Below, in pieces: positions 39,240 to 48,752 of a DNA stretch of 64,000 nucleotides. The notes under the pieces were generated by a model, which was not told the origin of the DNA, made no database searches, and was given only the letters and a program-made list of their open reading frames with translations. Source of the DNA: an uncultured Clostridia bacterium (GTDB lineage: Bacteria; Bacillota; Clostridia; Tissierellales; Peptoniphilaceae); assembly GCA_947254025.1 (NCBI GenBank), contig CAMYBS010000001.1, positions 1 through 64,000 on the forward strand, in the 5' to 3' direction. The position numbers and the translations under genes are program-made. Within the stretch, counting starts at the first letter, position 1; each line of letters starts with the position of its first letter.

Positions 39240-40472
39240 CTACTCTATATTCATAGCTGCCTGATGTGCTGTTGAAAATGCAATCTGAAGATTATAACCA
39301 CCCGTCAAAGCATCAACATCTAAGACTTCACCGACGATGTAGAGATTCTTTACTAGTTTTGATTCCATAGTCTTAGGGTCAATCTCTTTTACATTTACGC
39401 CCCCAGCAGTAATTATCGCCTCATCTATGCCTCTTAAAGAGTTGTATCTAAGATCAAAATGTTTTAGATTATTGACAATGGCCTCTCTTTCAATCTTAGT
39501 TATATCACAAGTTTTTTTATAGTAATCCAAATTTATTGATTTTAAAAATATATTTATTAGCTTCTTTGGAAGTAAATTTTCAAGCACCTTACCAATAGAT
39601 TTAAGATGTTCCTCAATAAATATGTGCAAGAGTTTATTATCAATTTGTTCATAGTTTAATGCCGGTTTTAAATCTAAGAAAATCTTATATTCTTCGTCAT
39701 TATCCATATATGAAGAAGCACTTAGGATTATTGGACCAGATATACCAAAGTGAGTAAAGAGCATCTCTCCGAACTCTTTGAATATCAATTTATTCTTTTT
39801 ATTTACTACACTTACTTGAACATTTCTTAGTGAAAGTCCCATAAGTTCCAATTTTTCATCTCTGTTCAAATTTGTACTCATTGGAATTAGTGAAGCTTTA
39901 ATCGGTTTTATACTATGGCCAAAACTTTTGGCTAGTTTATAGCCATCACCATTAGATCCAGTCACCTTGTAGCTCATGCCGCCGCATGCAATCACTAAGT
40001 TTCTCGAATAATCTATTGCAGAGTTACTTGTAATCTTAAAAAAATCATCTTCTTTAATAAGGTCTTTAACAGTAGTCTCACTTTTGAAGGTGATTTTTAA
40101 ATCTTTTATAAGCTTTTTGAATAATTCAATGATTTCCATGGCATCGTCAGATACTGGAAATACACGATTGCCTCTTTCAACTTTAGTCTTAATGCCATTA
40201 TCATTAAAGAATTTGACAAGATCTGTAGCAGTGAAGTTATTTAACGAACTATACATAAATTTACTGTTATGAACAATATTTTTAAGTATATTTTCATTAT
40301 CTGAAAAATTACAAATATTGCATCTACCCTTTCCAGTTATCCTAAGTTTTCTACCTGGGAATTTATTTTTATCATACAGTATTACAGATTTGCCTCGCTT
40401 TGCACAGTTAATAGCAGCAAAAAGTCCTGCAGCACCAGCACCAACTATTGCTACATCATATACTTTATTCAT
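39240..40472 (-). CDS. HI0933/YhiN-family flavoprotein
   Basis: The 410-aa protein has an N-terminal FAD-binding Rossmann motif (VGAGAAGLFAAINCA), the family segments GRKLRITGKGRCNICN and VACGGMSYKVTGSNGDGY, and a C-terminal FAD contact in EVLDVDALTGGYNLQIAFS. The family is broadly conserved, but its substrate and reaction are unknown. It shares four bases with the upstream regulator gene (ATGA) and sits next to cmk, a usual clostridial arrangement. Confidence 0.9.
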   Translation of the reverse strand: MNKVYDVAIVGAGAAGLFAAINCAKRGKSVILYDKNKFPGRKLRITGKGRCNICNFSDNENILKNIVHNSKFMYSSLNNFTATDLVKFFNDNGIKTKVERGNRVFPVSDDAMEIIELFKKLIKDLKITFKSETTVKDLIKEDDFFKITSNSAIDYSRNLVIACGGMSYKVTGSNGDGYKLAKSFGHSIKPIKASLIPMSTNLNRDEKLELMGLSLRNVQVSVVNKKNKLIFKEFGEMLFTHFGISGPIILSASSYMDNDEEYKIFLDLKPALNYEQIDNKLLHIFIEEHLKSIGKVLENLLPKKLINIFLKSINLDYYKKTCDITKIEREAIVNNLKHFDLRYNSLRGIDEAIITAGGVNVKEIDPKTMESKLVKNLYIVGEVLDVDALTGGYNLQIAFSTAHQAAMNIE

Positions 40473-41338
40473 TTATCTTCATAAGGATCAAAATCATATA
40501 TATCATAAGACTTATAAATCCTTTCCATTTCAGTTAGATAGTTTTGAGTTGAATCAAGATTCTTAAAACTTAAACCAGCTATAATGATATTTATCAGAGA
40601 TAATGGTGCTACGAATGAATCTATAAATAGTATTATGTCATTTTTTGCAATTAATACTAGGTCACTATTCTTAGCAATAGTCGTATTTGTATTATCTGTA
40701 AGTGAGATTACTTTACTACCTTTTGATTTAGCATATTTTAGTATGCTTACAGATTTTTTTGAATATCTTGGATAACTTATACAGAAGAATGTGTCCTCTT
40801 CATTCATGTGTAACATATTTTCATAAACTATGTCATCATCTGAGTTGATAATTATGGCGTCTTTACCCATTAATTTTAGATAAAAGCAAAAGTAGTTAGC
40901 AAGAAAAGATGATGTTCTAAGACCTAGAACAAAAATTTTTCTGCTTTTATTTAAGATATCTATCCCCTCAAATAATTTTTCTTTATCTAGATCGTTTTTT
41001 AGTCTCTTTACATCATGCATGTCTGTTGTTAAACATGACTCTACTAACTCGTCCATAGTTGTTATTTGTCTTAACTTAATTCTGTCAATATTTGATAGAC
41101 TGATTTTAGCAAGCTCATGAATATCATCTTTTAATTCCTTGTAACCATCATAGCCTAGAAGTGTAGCAAACCTAACTACTGTTGACTCGCTAAGACCAAG
41201 CTCTAACGCCAATTTTTGAGCTGTTTGAAATGTTGATTTGTGAAAATTATTAAGAATATATTCAGCAATCAACCTCTGGCCCTTGCTAAAGTTCATCTTG
41301 TTTTGCTCTATCCTATAGATTAAATTTTTCTCCATCAT
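40469..41338 (-). CDS. MurR/RpiR-family transcriptional regulator
   Basis: The 289-aa protein has an RpiR-type helix-turn-helix domain (about residues 1-75; LALELGLSESTVVRFATLLGYDGYKEL) and a SIS sugar-phosphate-binding domain (about 120-250; VLGLRTSSFLANYF, ISYPRYSKKSVSIL). Such proteins sense phosphosugars, yet no sugar gene is adjacent, so the target is unknown. The start is placed at ATG 41338, with AGAGGAG eight bases upstream; a GTG two codons earlier is also in frame. Confidence 0.88.
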   Translation of the reverse strand: MMEKNLIYRIEQNKMNFSKGQRLIAEYILNNFHKSTFQTAQKLALELGLSESTVVRFATLLGYDGYKELKDDIHELAKISLSNIDRIKLRQITTMDELVESCLTTDMHDVKRLKNDLDKEKLFEGIDILNKSRKIFVLGLRTSSFLANYFCFYLKLMGKDAIIINSDDDIVYENMLHMNEEDTFFCISYPRYSKKSVSILKYAKSKGSKVISLTDNTNTTIAKNSDLVLIAKNDIILFIDSFVAPLSLINIIIAGLSFKNLDSTQNYLTEMERIYKSYDIYDFDPYEDK

Positions 41339-41906
41339 TTTCACTCCTCTTCTCTAAAATATAAGTTTTACAAGGTTTATTTTTCTGATTTATGAATTCT
41401 AATTTGAGAACATTATACTCTGTCTGATCTATTTTTTTTAGAAACTCGTTAATCGCATCATCTTCCAAGCTTCCTTCTTCGTGACCAGGATATGTAGTTA
41501 TCATTACAATTGCTGCATAGTTAAGTTTGTTTATAAGGCCTTCTAAAGATTTAATAGTGCTTAGCGATTTAGTGACAATACTTTTATTTGCTCTGGGTAA
41601 ATAGCCCAAATTATATATAGCAAAGTCAACTTTTTCATTTATATCTGATAAATCATCATGACTTTTATTTAAGTATATACAGTTTTTGTATGCATATGAA
41701 TCCAAGAGAGCCTTAGTGTTTCCAATAGCTTTCTTTTGAATATCATATAAATATATTTTGTTGTAATTTACAGCATTTTTTAAAATTCTTAAACTATCAT
41801 GCCCATTACCGCAAGTCATATCTACTAATATTTTTTTGTTTTTTAAAAATGAGCTTAATAGATAGTCAATAAAATGATTTGTGTTATCTAAATATTTGTA
41901 CTTCAT
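41313..41906 (-). CDS. mnmM: MnmM/YtqB-like tRNA methyltransferase
   Basis: The 197-aa class I SAM-dependent methyltransferase matches the YtqB family once called rRNA methylase. Motif I is VDMTCGNGHDSLRIL, and NLGYLP serves as the catalytic-site motif. B. subtilis YtqB has been shown to methylate 5-aminomethyl-2-thiouridine at the tRNA wobble base (renamed MnmM). I transfer that function by family similarity. It overlaps rluB by ATGA and the rpiR-like gene by 26 bases. Confidence 0.82.
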   Translation of the reverse strand: MKYKYLDNTNHFIDYLLSSFLKNKKILVDMTCGNGHDSLRILKNAVNYNKIYLYDIQKKAIGNTKALLDSYAYKNCIYLNKSHDDLSDINEKVDFAIYNLGYLPRANKSIVTKSLSTIKSLEGLINKLNYAAIVMITTYPGHEEGSLEDDAINEFLKKIDQTEYNVLKLEFINQKNKPCKTYILEKRSENDGEKFNL

Positions 41907-42619
41907 CTAAATGATTCAACTTCTTCTCTTGATAATCTTCTAAACTCTCCAACCTTTAAAGTGCCAAGTTCTATATCGCCTATCTTGACTCTCTTAAGCA
42001 TTATGACTTTGTATCCTAGTACTTTGAACATATTTCTAACTTGATGATTTCTGCCTTCACATATTGAAATAGATACTAAAGCACTGTCATCATAAACGTT
42101 TAGAACCTTAACCAAACTTGGGGCTGTCTTTATACCATCTAGATATACGCCGCTTCTAAGTTTATTAAGATCATTTTTGTTGGGTGCTTTATCAAGTTTA
42201 GCGATATATTCTTTATATATTTCATTTTTTGGATGCATTATACTATTAGACCACTGACCATCATTAGTCAAAAGCAACAAACCAGTAGTGTTTGCATCAA
42301 GTCGTCCAACCGGATAAATTCTTTTTTTTATCTTATAATCATACAAGTCCGAAATGATTTTCTTTGCATATTTATCTTTTAATGTTGTAACATAGCCTAA
42401 AGGTTTATTTAAGGCAATATATATTTTTTTATCTTTATCGATACTTATTTGTTCGCCATTTAGCTTAACAATATCAGCTTGTGGATCAACAAAGCATGGC
42501 ATCTTTTCTACAACTTTATTGTTAACTGTAACTCTCTTTTTTTCTATAAGTTCATCTGCTCTTCTACGAGAAACCTCCGCATTTTCAGCTATAAACTTAT
42601 TTAATCTCACTTTCTCCAT
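41903..42619 (-). CDS. rluB: RsuA/RluB-family rRNA pseudouridine synthase
   Basis: The 238-aa protein has an N-terminal S4 RNA-binding domain (residues 1-60) and the pseudouridine synthase domain with the catalytic Asp in GRLDANTTGLLLLTNDG. RluB modifies 23S rRNA near the peptidyl transferase centre; RsuA modifies 16S rRNA. Position after scpAB is typical of RluB in Firmicutes. It overlaps scpB by 23 bases. Confidence 0.9.
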   Translation of the reverse strand: MEKVRLNKFIAENAEVSRRRADELIEKKRVTVNNKVVEKMPCFVDPQADIVKLNGEQISIDKDKKIYIALNKPLGYVTTLKDKYAKKIISDLYDYKIKKRIYPVGRLDANTTGLLLLTNDGQWSNSIMHPKNEIYKEYIAKLDKAPNKNDLNKLRSGVYLDGIKTAPSLVKVLNVYDDSALVSISICEGRNHQVRNMFKVLGYKVIMLKRVKIGDIELGTLKVGEFRRLSREEVESFR

Positions 42620-43145
42620 TATCTTGCCTTTCTATATTAACATCCATATTTAAATCTGGTAATTGTGACAAATCCTCTAATCCAAAACTTCTAAGAAAAA
42701 CTTCTGTTGTCCCGTAGAGTATTGGTTTACCTGGTGTATCAAGTCTTCCTACCTCTTCAATTAAACCCCTTTCAATTAAAGTGTTTATAGGTCCATCTGA
42801 TTTGACAGACCTAATCTTTTCTACTTCCATCTTTGTAACAGGTTGTTTATAAGCAATTATTGACAACGTTTCTATAGAGGCATTGCTTAGATTGTTCTTT
42901 GGTTTTTCATTCAGTAATTTTTTTACATAATCATAATAAATGTCTCTAGTTATTAATTGGTAGCTACTGTTCATCCTTATTATTTTAAGACCGTCATTTG
43001 TTTCATCTAATTCACATCTTAATTTTTCTAATTCCTCTTGTGCTAAATCTAAATCGATGTCACAAACTTCACTTATTGCCTTTAAATCAAGAGGATCGCC
43101 CCATGCAAATAATAAAGACTTAATTATCTGTTTTAAATCACTCAC
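42597..43145 (-). CDS. scpB: Segregation and condensation protein B
   Basis: ScpB dimers bind the ScpA kleisin bridging SMC heads in chromosome condensation. The 182-aa protein has the winged-helix pair with IIKSLLFAWGDPL, LSNASIETLSIIAYKQPVT and DTPGKPILYGTTEVFL. The start is uncertain: GTG at 43145 has GGTGA five bases ahead and is used here; ATG at 43151 and GTG at 43154 are alternatives. It overlaps the end of scpA. Confidence 0.94.
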   Translation of the reverse strand: MSDLKQIIKSLLFAWGDPLDLKAISEVCDIDLDLAQEELEKLRCELDETNDGLKIIRMNSSYQLITRDIYYDYVKKLLNEKPKNNLSNASIETLSIIAYKQPVTKMEVEKIRSVKSDGPINTLIERGLIEEVGRLDTPGKPILYGTTEVFLRSFGLEDLSQLPDLNMDVNIERQDNGESEIK

Positions 43146-43851
43146 GCTCATCACCCATGTACGTAAAATTTATATCTGAGAATGTAGATTCTTGTTCGTA
43201 GCTAATAATTTTGCTTTGTATTAATTCTAAAACACTTATAAACAATGTAATAACGTATGCTACGTCAACAATATCAGGTATAAACTCACTTAATTTTATT
43301 TTTTTGTTCTTTTTAAATTTTTTAACAATATCATGTGTTACCTTTTTAACACTATATTTTTCCCTTTTTATGCTGCTTGGTTCTTGCTTCAAAACAGTTC
43401 TCTTATTCGTTAGCAAAGAAACTAAAACTTTTGATAAGTTTTCCAATTCAAAATTTAAATCCAAAGTCTCTACATCATTTTCAAGTTCATCCATAGGTTT
43501 AAAAACAAAATTGTTAGACTCTTCATACATTGAATTAAGATATAGTGATACATCTTTAAATATCTTATATTCTAAAATATTTTTACTTAGTTCAAGCCTT
43601 GGATCTTCTTCTACGTTGTCTTTCTCAACTGGTATGAGCATTTTTGACTTTATTTCAAGAAGTCTTGATGCCATTAAAAGAAAGTCACTGCTCATCTCTA
43701 CATCAATTTCATCAGAAGTATTGATATAATCAAGAAATTTTTCAGTAATTTCGTTTATTGGTATATCAAAGATATCCATCTTCTCTTTATCTATTAATTC
43801 TAAGAGAACGTCAAAAGGACCCTTATAGTTACTTATCTCGACATTATACAT
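43138..43851 (-). CDS. scpA: Segregation and condensation protein A (kleisin)
   Basis: ScpA closes the SMC ring. The 237-aa protein begins YKGPFDVLLELIDKEKMDI, with the usual DPIGEIT-like motif as DIPINEITEKFLDYI, a variable middle and a C-terminal winged helix. It starts within the stop of the upstream S2P gene (TAATG). smc itself is not in the window. Confidence 0.94.
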   Translation of the reverse strand: MYNVEISNYKGPFDVLLELIDKEKMDIFDIPINEITEKFLDYINTSDEIDVEMSSDFLLMASRLLEIKSKMLIPVEKDNVEEDPRLELSKNILEYKIFKDVSLYLNSMYEESNNFVFKPMDELENDVETLDLNFELENLSKVLVSLLTNKRTVLKQEPSSIKREKYSVKKVTHDIVKKFKKNKKIKLSEFIPDIVDVAYVITLFISVLELIQSKIISYEQESTFSDINFTYMGDERE

Positions 43852-44453
43852 TATACAATTCTTCCTATAAGATCAATCATAAAGGACACCATAGGTATCA
43901 ATATTTTATCTAGAGCTCCGCTCATAATTAATAAAAGTATTAATATGTATCCATATCTTTCATACCTAATTAAATAATACTCATACTTAAGTGGTAAGAA
44001 AGAAAATAATAACTTAGATCCATCTAAAGGTGGTATTGGTATTAAGTTAAAGACTCCAAGTACTATATTGAACCAAAATATATTCATTAATAAGTCAAAG
44101 AAAAATTTATTAACATTGATATGCTTAATTATAACAACTGATATAATAGCTAAGATGAAATTTGCAGTCACTCCTGCTATGGATACAAAGAATGTTCCTA
44201 CTTTTCTATTCCTAAAGTTATTTGGATTTATCATAACTGGTTTTGCCCAGCCAAACTTAAATAAAATTAAGCATATAGTGCCTATAGGGTCTAAGTGGTG
44301 AAGTGGATTTAAAGATAGCCTTCCATCTCTTTTAGCAGTTTCATCTCCACATAAATACGCCGCAAAACCATGAGCCATTTCATGTGGTATTATGGCAACT
44401 AGAACAGCTATGGACCTAATAATAAATTCTTGAAATTTTAAATTGCTAAGCAT
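43851..44453 (-). CDS. Site-2 protease family (M50) membrane metalloprotease
   Basis: The 200-aa integral membrane protein has the zinc-binding HEMAH motif (near residue 24), then GDETAKRDGRLSLNPLHHLDPIGT and the second motif NLIPIPPLDGSKLL, with about five or six hydrophobic segments. It lacks a PDZ domain, so it is the short S2P type often found next to scpA. The substrate is unknown. It overlaps neighbours on both sides by one base. Confidence 0.9.
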   Translation of the reverse strand: MLSNLKFQEFIIRSIAVLVAIIPHEMAHGFAAYLCGDETAKRDGRLSLNPLHHLDPIGTICLILFKFGWAKPVMINPNNFRNRKVGTFFVSIAGVTANFILAIISVVIIKHINVNKFFFDLLMNIFWFNIVLGVFNLIPIPPLDGSKLLFSFLPLKYEYYLIRYERYGYILILLLIMSGALDKILIPMVSFMIDLIGRIV

Positions 44454-45754
44454 TATTTAAGCACCTCTATAATATGTTTTTCTTTTACAGATTTATTTGT
44501 AAAGACAATTGACTTTTGAAGCCTTTTGATTTGTTCTTTTGTTAAGGATTTGTTAGAAGATATCGTGAATAACAAGTCACCCTTAGTTATTTTGTCACCA
44601 ATATTTCTTTCGTTTATTAGGCCTACAGTGTAATCAATTTTATCATCTTTTTTAAGTCTGCCACCACCTAATTCATTTAATATCATAGCGATATTTTTAA
44701 GCATATAGTGATCAATGTAGCCATCATCGTTAGCTAATATTTCAGTTTTATATCTAGACTGAGTAAATTTATTTGTATTTTCAATATAAGATGTATCTCC
44801 GCCTTGATTGTGTACAAATTTTAAAAACATTTCAAAAGCTGAGCCATTGTCTAAAACATCCATTACTTTACGTTCTACTTCTGTATACTCAAGTTCATCT
44901 AAATTTGTCAAGAGTTCAAAAACTACATGCTTTATTTCTTCATATAAATCGTCATACACTTTATAATTTCCCTTTAGAAAGTCGCATACTTCAATTATTT
45001 CTAAGTTGTTTCCGACTCTTTTGCCCAAAGGTTTGTTCATAGATGTAATAATGCATGTTGTATTTCTTTGAAAAGCTTTTGAAATTGCAAGCATAGCTCT
45101 AGACAACTCTCTAGCTCTATCGATATCTTCCATAAATGCACCGCTACCACATTTAACATCTATAACTAAAGAGTCACTTCTAAAACTAAATTTTTTACTT
45201 AAAATTGAAGATGCTATTAGTGGAATCGAGTCAACACTTGCACATACATCTCTGAGAGCATATAATATTTTATCAGCTTTAGCAATGCTTTCAGATTGAC
45301 TTACTATAAAAAATCCTAGATCCTTAGCTGTCTTTTCAATCCATTCATCACAATGATTAACTTCAAATCCTGGTATTGATTCTAGTTTATCTAGAGTCCC
45401 ACCAGTAAAACCCAGGCTTCTACCACTCATTTTTAAGAATTTGTAGCCCATAGATGCGAGTATAGGTCCTAGAATTAAACTAAGTTTATCTCCAACTCCT
45501 CCAGTCGAGTGTTTATCTAAAATATATGAGTCAATACCTTTAAAGTCTATATAGTCACCATTATCGATTATTGCCTTAGTTAAATAATATGTCTCTTCAT
45601 CGTTTAATCCATTTAAAAAGATGGCCATAAGTAAACTTGATGCTTGATAATCAGCAATTGATTCGTCCAATATGCCTTTTATGAAGTAGTTAATGTCGTC
45701 TTTATTTAATACTTTTTTATCTCTTTTCTTTTCTATAATATTAATTACGTTCAT
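44453..45754 (-). CDS. pdp: Pyrimidine-nucleoside phosphorylase
   Basis: The enzyme cleaves uridine or thymidine with phosphate to the base and (deoxy)ribose 1-phosphate in nucleoside salvage. The 433-aa protein shows LDKHSTGGVGDKLSLIL, FLKMSGRSLGFTGGTLDKLESIPGF split over two motifs, and the C-terminal domain ending near GDKITKGDLLFTI. It fits the Firmicute Pdp type (about 433 aa). It overlaps the NUDIX gene by 14 bases. Confidence 0.94.
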   Translation of the reverse strand: MNVINIIEKKRDKKVLNKDDINYFIKGILDESIADYQASSLLMAIFLNGLNDEETYYLTKAIIDNGDYIDFKGIDSYILDKHSTGGVGDKLSLILGPILASMGYKFLKMSGRSLGFTGGTLDKLESIPGFEVNHCDEWIEKTAKDLGFFIVSQSESIAKADKILYALRDVCASVDSIPLIASSILSKKFSFRSDSLVIDVKCGSGAFMEDIDRARELSRAMLAISKAFQRNTTCIITSMNKPLGKRVGNNLEIIEVCDFLKGNYKVYDDLYEEIKHVVFELLTNLDELEYTEVERKVMDVLDNGSAFEMFLKFVHNQGGDTSYIENTNKFTQSRYKTEILANDDGYIDHYMLKNIAMILNELGGGRLKKDDKIDYTVGLINERNIGDKITKGDLLFTISSNKSLTKEQIKRLQKSIVFTNKSVKEKHIIEVLK

Positions 45755-46295
45755 TTTTATTTTTTAAATAATCATATGCATAATTAATTGCAATTATAGA
45801 GCTTGCATTTTGAACTTCTCCGTATAGGACTTTCTTTTTCAAATCTTCAATCTCAACCTCTTCTAACTCTAAAAACTCACCGTCATCAAAATGTTGTTCG
45901 GTCTTTATTAAGTCTTCCGCAAGGAAAAGATCAATCTTTTCGTCAGAATATCCTGGAGATGTATAAAATTCCATAATATACTTAGGGTTTTTGCATAGAT
46001 ATCCTGTTTCTTCTTCTAATTCTCTTGTTGCAGCTTGTATAGGTGTTTCTTGTACCTCCACTAAGCCTGCAGGCACTTCTAGAAGAGTTTTATCAACAGC
46101 TTTTCTATACTGTCTTACCATTAATAATTTAGTTCCTTTAATCGCAATTATTACAACTGCTGCTTTGTGCTCTATAATTTCTCTTTTAGAATATTTTTTA
46201 TTTGGCATTTCAATTGTATCAACGCGTAGGCTTAATATTTTGCCTTGATAAATTTTTTCGCTTTTTAATGTTTTTTCCGGTTCAATGTGTTCCAT
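45741..46295 (-). CDS. nudF: NUDIX hydrolase, ADP-ribose pyrophosphatase type
   Basis: The 184-aa protein carries a complete Nudix box: Gly in AGLVEVQE followed by AATRELEEETGY. The surroundings (GKILSLRVDTIEMPNKK, VRQYRKAVDKTLLEVPAG) resemble ADP-ribose pyrophosphatases, which recycle ADP-ribose to AMP and ribose 5-phosphate. The start is ATG at 46295 with GAGGATT upstream, just past the recN stop. Substrate is by similarity only. Confidence 0.88.
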   Translation of the reverse strand: MEHIEPEKTLKSEKIYQGKILSLRVDTIEMPNKKYSKREIIEHKAAVVIIAIKGTKLLMVRQYRKAVDKTLLEVPAGLVEVQETPIQAATRELEEETGYLCKNPKYIMEFYTSPGYSDEKIDLFLAEDLIKTEQHFDDGEFLELEEVEIEDLKKKVLYGEVQNASSIIAINYAYDYLKNKNERN

Positions 46296-46296
46296 T

Positions 46297-47964
46297 CTAA
46301 TCCTCACTTTTTAATAATTCTTTTGCATTTTCTATTGCTATATCACTTATTTTACCTGAACTTAAAAGTCTTGACAGTTCAAGAACTCTTCCTTCGTAGT
46401 CTAGCTTTTTGATATGACTAATCGTAGCTATATTGTCATTGTCTTTTTCAACTAGATAATGTTCTTTTGCCTTTGCTAATATTTGTGGCAAGTGTGATAT
46501 TGATATTATCTGATACTTTTTAGAGAGCTCTCTCAATTTGTTTGCAAGACAAGTTGCTGTATAACCACTTAGTCCTGCGTCTATCTCATCAAATATAATT
46601 GTATCTATATTGTCAAAGTCGGCTCCTAAATTTTTTATGGCAAGCATAAGTCTTGACATTTCACCGCCAGATATTATTTCACTAATAGGTTTTACAGATT
46701 GACCTTTATTAGCACTCATCAATATCTCAACTTCATCGTAGCCATTGTCTTTCATATTTTGTTTCTTATCTACAGAAATTTCAACTTGAATATTATTCAT
46801 ATTCAATGTTTTTAATTCGTTTTCGAGCATTTTTGAAATCTTTGTCGCAAGATCTTTTCTCTTAATGCTTAGCTCATTTGCTTTAGCATCATATAATTTT
46901 TTATCTTCTATTAAGCTTTTTTCTAAAGCTTCTCTTTCTTTTTCTATATTTTTTATGTCTTTAAGTTTTTTATCTAGGTTCTCTCTATATGCATTTATTT
47001 CTGCAATAGTATTGCCATATTTATATTTTATTTTATTTATCTCATCAAGCCTTTTATTTAATTCATAAAGTCTTTCTTGATCATAATCAATACTTTCCGA
47101 AAAATACTTTATTTCTTGGTTTATATCTTTTATTAATTCTTGGTAATCTAGTAACTTTTCATACCATAGATTAGCATCTTTTGAATACTCTTTTAAATCA
47201 TCAACAAGATTGCTTGCATCAGATAGCATTGAATCAATACTATAATTGTCACTATCCCTAAGTATTTGATTTATCATGTATGAAGTTTTTTTGATGTCTT
47301 CACTTGAATTAAGTCTTTTGATTTCTGCTTCTAGCTCAATATCCTCATTATCTAAAATTTCAGCTTCATCGATTTCGTTCTTTTGAAATTCGATAAAATC
47401 TATTTGATTATCAATTTCTTTTTGATTACTTGGAATATTCTTTAGTCGCTTATTAGTTTTATCAATTTTATTATATAAATCAATAATTTCGGATAGTAAA
47501 TTTTTATAATCATTATTACCAAAATAATCTAGTATATGGATATGTTCGTTCTTGTCTAACAATGTGAACTGTTCCTTTTGTCCTAAAATATTAATGCTTA
47601 CATTGCTAATATCATTTAATTCTTTAAGAGTTAAAGTAAGATTGTTAAGATAGTTAATACTAGCTTTGTCTCTATATATAACTCTCTTTAATATAAGCGG
47701 ATTCTTTAAATTTGAATTTAATATAGAGTTAATCCTTCTTAATTTATCCTTATCAATATTTATATGAGCTTCTATTGTTGATGAGTCTTTGCCATCTCTG
47801 ATTTGATTTTTACTAGCTTTTGCTCCTAGTACTACAGATAAGGCATCAACTATTATAGACTTACCACTACCTGTTTCACCTGATATTGCAGAAAAACCAT
47901 CATCAAAATCTAATTCCAATGAATCTATTATAGCGAAATCTTTAATATATAATTTACTAAGCAT
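46297..47964 (-). CDS. recN: DNA repair protein RecN
   Basis: This SMC-like ATPase acts early in double-strand break repair. The 555-aa protein has Walker A GETGSGKSI, two long coiled coils around a hinge (about 155-370), signature ISGGEMSRLMLAIK and Walker B IIFDEIDAGLSG. The start is ATG at 47964 with AGGTGAG. It follows tlyA by four bases. The usual argR between tlyA and recN is absent, and no spoIVB or spo0A follows. Confidence 0.95.
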   Translation of the reverse strand: MLSKLYIKDFAIIDSLELDFDDGFSAISGETGSGKSIIVDALSVVLGAKASKNQIRDGKDSSTIEAHINIDKDKLRRINSILNSNLKNPLILKRVIYRDKASINYLNNLTLTLKELNDISNVSINILGQKEQFTLLDKNEHIHILDYFGNNDYKNLLSEIIDLYNKIDKTNKRLKNIPSNQKEIDNQIDFIEFQKNEIDEAEILDNEDIELEAEIKRLNSSEDIKKTSYMINQILRDSDNYSIDSMLSDASNLVDDLKEYSKDANLWYEKLLDYQELIKDINQEIKYFSESIDYDQERLYELNKRLDEINKIKYKYGNTIAEINAYRENLDKKLKDIKNIEKEREALEKSLIEDKKLYDAKANELSIKRKDLATKISKMLENELKTLNMNNIQVEISVDKKQNMKDNGYDEVEILMSANKGQSVKPISEIISGGEMSRLMLAIKNLGADFDNIDTIIFDEIDAGLSGYTATCLANKLRELSKKYQIISISHLPQILAKAKEHYLVEKDNDNIATISHIKKLDYEGRVLELSRLLSSGKISDIAIENAKELLKSED

Positions 47965-47968
47965 TCAC

Positions 47969-48751
47969 TCACCTACTTAAGGACTCTCTTACTAATCTAA
48001 TTATATCAATGTTATCATTTGCTTTACATCTTCTAAATAAAGCAAGGTATTCTACATTACCATCACCACCTACTATTGGCGATTTGCATATATCATTTAG
48101 GTATATGCCTTTATCTTTGAAACATAGAACAATATTATTTATTGCATTTATATGTAAATCTACGTCATTAAATATGCCGTTTTTCCTTTTTATCTTGCCA
48201 GACTCGAATTGTGGCTTTATTAAAACTACAAGACTAGAATCTTCACGTAAAATAGAATTAAATGCATCTACTAATAATGTAATTGAAATAAAGCTAAGAT
48301 CTGATGTAATTATATCGAATTTATGCTCAAATGTATCTTTGCCTATATTCCTGGCATCAAAAGATTCATAAGATATAACATTGCTATTTCCTCTTAGTGA
48401 TGGATGAAGTTGATCTTTACCGACATCTATAGCGTAAACCAATTGTGCACCGCTTTTTACTAAAACGTCTGTAAAGCCTCCAGTTGATGCGCCTATATCG
48501 ATACATATCTTATCCTTAATTTCTAATTTAAATACATCTATAGCTTTAATCAGTTTAAGCGCACCTCTAGAAACATACTTTTGGATGTCATTATCAGAGT
48601 TTATTTTAACAATATCTTTTTCATCAACGTCATAGCTTGGAGAATCAATAATTTTGTCATTCACTTGAACAAAACCACCATTAATTAACTTTTTAGCCTT
48701 AGTTCTGCTATCAATATTATTTAGTTTGCTTATATATATATCTAATCTCAT
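47969..48751 (-). CDS. tlyA: TlyA-family rRNA 2'-O-methyltransferase
   Basis: The 260-aa protein has an S4 RNA-binding domain (residues 1-60) and an FtsJ-like methyltransferase domain with motif I CIDIGASTGGFTDVL and SDLSFISI. TlyA methylates 16S and/or 23S rRNA and its loss gives capreomycin resistance in mycobacteria. It lies between the putative oapA and recN, the arrangement described for OLE RNA loci. Confidence 0.92.
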   Translation of the reverse strand: MRLDIYISKLNNIDSRTKAKKLINGGFVQVNDKIIDSPSYDVDEKDIVKINSDNDIQKYVSRGALKLIKAIDVFKLEIKDKICIDIGASTGGFTDVLVKSGAQLVYAIDVGKDQLHPSLRGNSNVISYESFDARNIGKDTFEHKFDIITSDLSFISITLLVDAFNSILREDSSLVVLIKPQFESGKIKRKNGIFNDVDLHINAINNIVLCFKDKGIYLNDICKSPIVGGDGNVEYLALFRRCKANDNIDIIRLVRESLSR

Positions 48752-48752
48752 A